A stretch of DNA of 64,000 nucleotides from Vespa crabro (lineage: Eukaryota > Arthropoda > Insecta > Hymenoptera > Vespidae), in NCBI RefSeq assembly GCF_910589235.1, contig NC_060961.1, positions 602,501 to 666,500 on the forward strand, in the 5' to 3' direction. Both the position numbers and the translations under genes were made by a program. This document shows positions 62,825 through 64,000 of this stretch, one piece after another. How positions within the stretch are numbered: position 1 is the stretch's first letter; every line of letters starts with the position of its first letter. The notes under the pieces are model-generated. The model did no database searches. It saw nothing but the letters and a program-made list of their open reading frames with translations, and was not told where the DNA came from.

Positions 62825-64000
62825 ATTTCAAAAATTCGAAGGACATTTCTTTTCCTCTCTCAGATCTTATCGCTTTTTGCTCCGAGGAATACGAAACGAA
62901 ACAGAAAATACGCGATGAACAAGTCGAGGGACGTCGTTTGAGGATGGAAGAGAAAAAAGCTATGCTATGGAAAATGGAGAATCCGGCACCGGTGGTGCCG
63001 GTAAAGTTAGATAAGAAAGGAAGAAAAACCGGTAGTCAATATGGCCGGATAAAGAGACCGGAATCGGAACAGGAAATAGAACCACTACCGTATTTACCGA
63101 CTCCGACCGAAATCATTTTGTTCAAAGAAGGTAATATAAATAATTTGTGATTTTCTTATTAATGGGATACAATCATCGATGATATAGTTTTTATCTCGTA
63201 GAGGAATTAAGGAAGGAACTTAGAAAGTTGTTGTTTACCAAATGCGAAAAGACGGAAGTAAATCTACGAAAGTACAAAATCTTAGGTGGTATCTATCACA
63301 TAGATCTCCTTTATCAGCCGCCTCAGCCTAAGGACATGCGAAGAGAAATATTTCTTACCACTCGTAATGCGCACGTTCGAATTTCTAATGTATACGAGAT
63401 AGATACAGAGATATCCATTCGAACGGATCTCATTTTTGTTTCTAGTGCAAATTCCGAAAGAACTGAAGCACGTACCGTTTTATAAACCGTACAAGGCACC
63501 ACCGCCGGTACCGCCTACCGAGAGAACACCGGAAGTGATCGAGAATGAGATGAAGGCTTTGGAAACTGCAATGGAGGCTCTCGTATTGGTTACGTTAAAG
63601 TACATGCTCTCTTATAAGGAAACATATTTTATCGTAAAAATGTAGGTAGAACGAATCGATGAATTTCATTTCAATGAAATCTATCTTAGATTACCGGATA
63701 CGGTTTTATGGTTCGAACCACCGTTGGTGGCTCATTGGATTTCTGAGAAAAATATTTGGTCGACCCAAGACATCCATGACATAAAGTTCAACGAAGATAA
63801 ACAACAGATCACATTCCGCACCGGGAGATTTGGAATTCATGGCCTGGCGGCATATAAACTGATCAATTTGCCATTTCAAAGTTGGGAACTTAGGCCAGAA
63901 ATGGGAAGGAATAGTGGCGGTGGAGTAACTCTTAACATAACAGCTGCTACAGTTCAAGCGGAATTTGTTGTCAGGGTATGCCAATGTTACGAGTTATATT
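60780..64000 (+). CDS. DNAI7: Dynein axonemal intermediate chain 7 (DNAI7/CASC1), 3' end beyond the window
   Basis: Ten exons join in one frame: 60780-60853, 61560-61746, 61872-62012, 62113-62187, 62236-62435, 62497-62711, 62864-63130, 63202-63363, 63446-63582 and 63646-63975 or beyond. They give 596 residues so far, against about 716 in human. DNAI7 is an axonemal dynein component needed for ciliary and sperm motility; in insects expression in testis and chordotonal neurons is expected. Family landmarks are the Lys/Ala-rich coiled N-terminus (MTKKARRALQKKQAVAAAEE), MNTFIFLW near residue 106, LGGIYHIDLLYQPPQP near 411, and the C-terminal domain LPDTVLWFEPPLVAHW ... FGIHGLAAYKLINLPFQSWELRP. 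The intron 63583-63644 is only 62 bp. GTATGCC at 63976 looks like the next donor, but the frame stays open to the edge. ATG 60780 is the first in frame after the acceptor ending at 60749; a longer N-terminus through the exons at 58668-60590 is possible. Confidence 0.93.
62782..62819. repeat. (GA)n microsatellite in a DNAI7 intron
   Basis: About 18 GA units in the 152-bp intron between DNAI7 exons 6 and 7. Confidence 0.95.

Overview
The window looks like nuclear DNA of an insect, most probably a hymenopteran (bee, wasp or ant). It is AT-rich, packed with (GA)n/(CT)n, (TA)n and homopolymer tracts, and its genes are split by GT-AG introns of 60 bp to 14 kb. The proteins are animal ones: a MyoD-family factor, a nuclear IkB-type ankyrin protein, a fatty acyl-CoA reductase, an SSX2IP/ADIP-type centrosomal coiled coil and an axonemal dynein subunit. 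The order is inferred from gene structure and overall look, not from a search. No bacterial operons, CRISPR arrays, rRNA or convincing tRNA genes were seen.

Layout, left to right. (1) 1-23640, + strand: the myogenic bHLH gene nautilus/MyoD. Four coding exons are visible: Cys/His-rich plus basic region at ~1171-1444, HLH at 2304-2474, a 79-nt linker exon at 9055-9133, and the helix III C-terminus at 23510-23640. The N-terminal exon is missing or lies left of the window. The 6.6 kb and 14.4 kb introns hold no recognisable genes but contain several complex, GC-richer islands that could be enhancers. (2) 23641-32200: nautilus 3' UTR and intergenic DNA, ending in a decayed inverted repeat of about 1.3 kb (30838-32116). 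(3) 32432-33608, +: a five-exon SSX2IP/ADIP-like gene, convergent with (4) 35080-33981, -: a two-exon secreted, probably surface-anchored LRR- or beta-solenoid-like protein. (5) 42901-38620, -: an eight-exon nuclear IkB (IkB-zeta/BCL3-like) gene with a long disordered N-terminus, C-terminal ankyrin repeats and an upstream ORF in its leader. (6) 43232-53114: about 10 kb without a protein gene I can support, holding promoter-like segments, a TATA-driven candidate first exon and possible conserved elements. (7) 56405-53391, -: a complete eight-exon fatty acyl-CoA reductase. (8) 58668-60709, +: a putative small gene with a 24-nt microexon, followed closely by (9) 60780 to the window edge, +: DNAI7/CASC1, cut off by the end of the window.

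The genes do not form a pathway. Muscle determination (nautilus), immune transcription control (IkB-like), lipid or pheromone and cuticle chemistry (FAR) and cilium/centrosome biology (SSX2IP, DNAI7) sit side by side. Exon boundaries were set by hand from splice signals and reading-phase agreement. Each multi-exon model listed keeps one open frame across all of its junctions, which is the main support for the boundaries.
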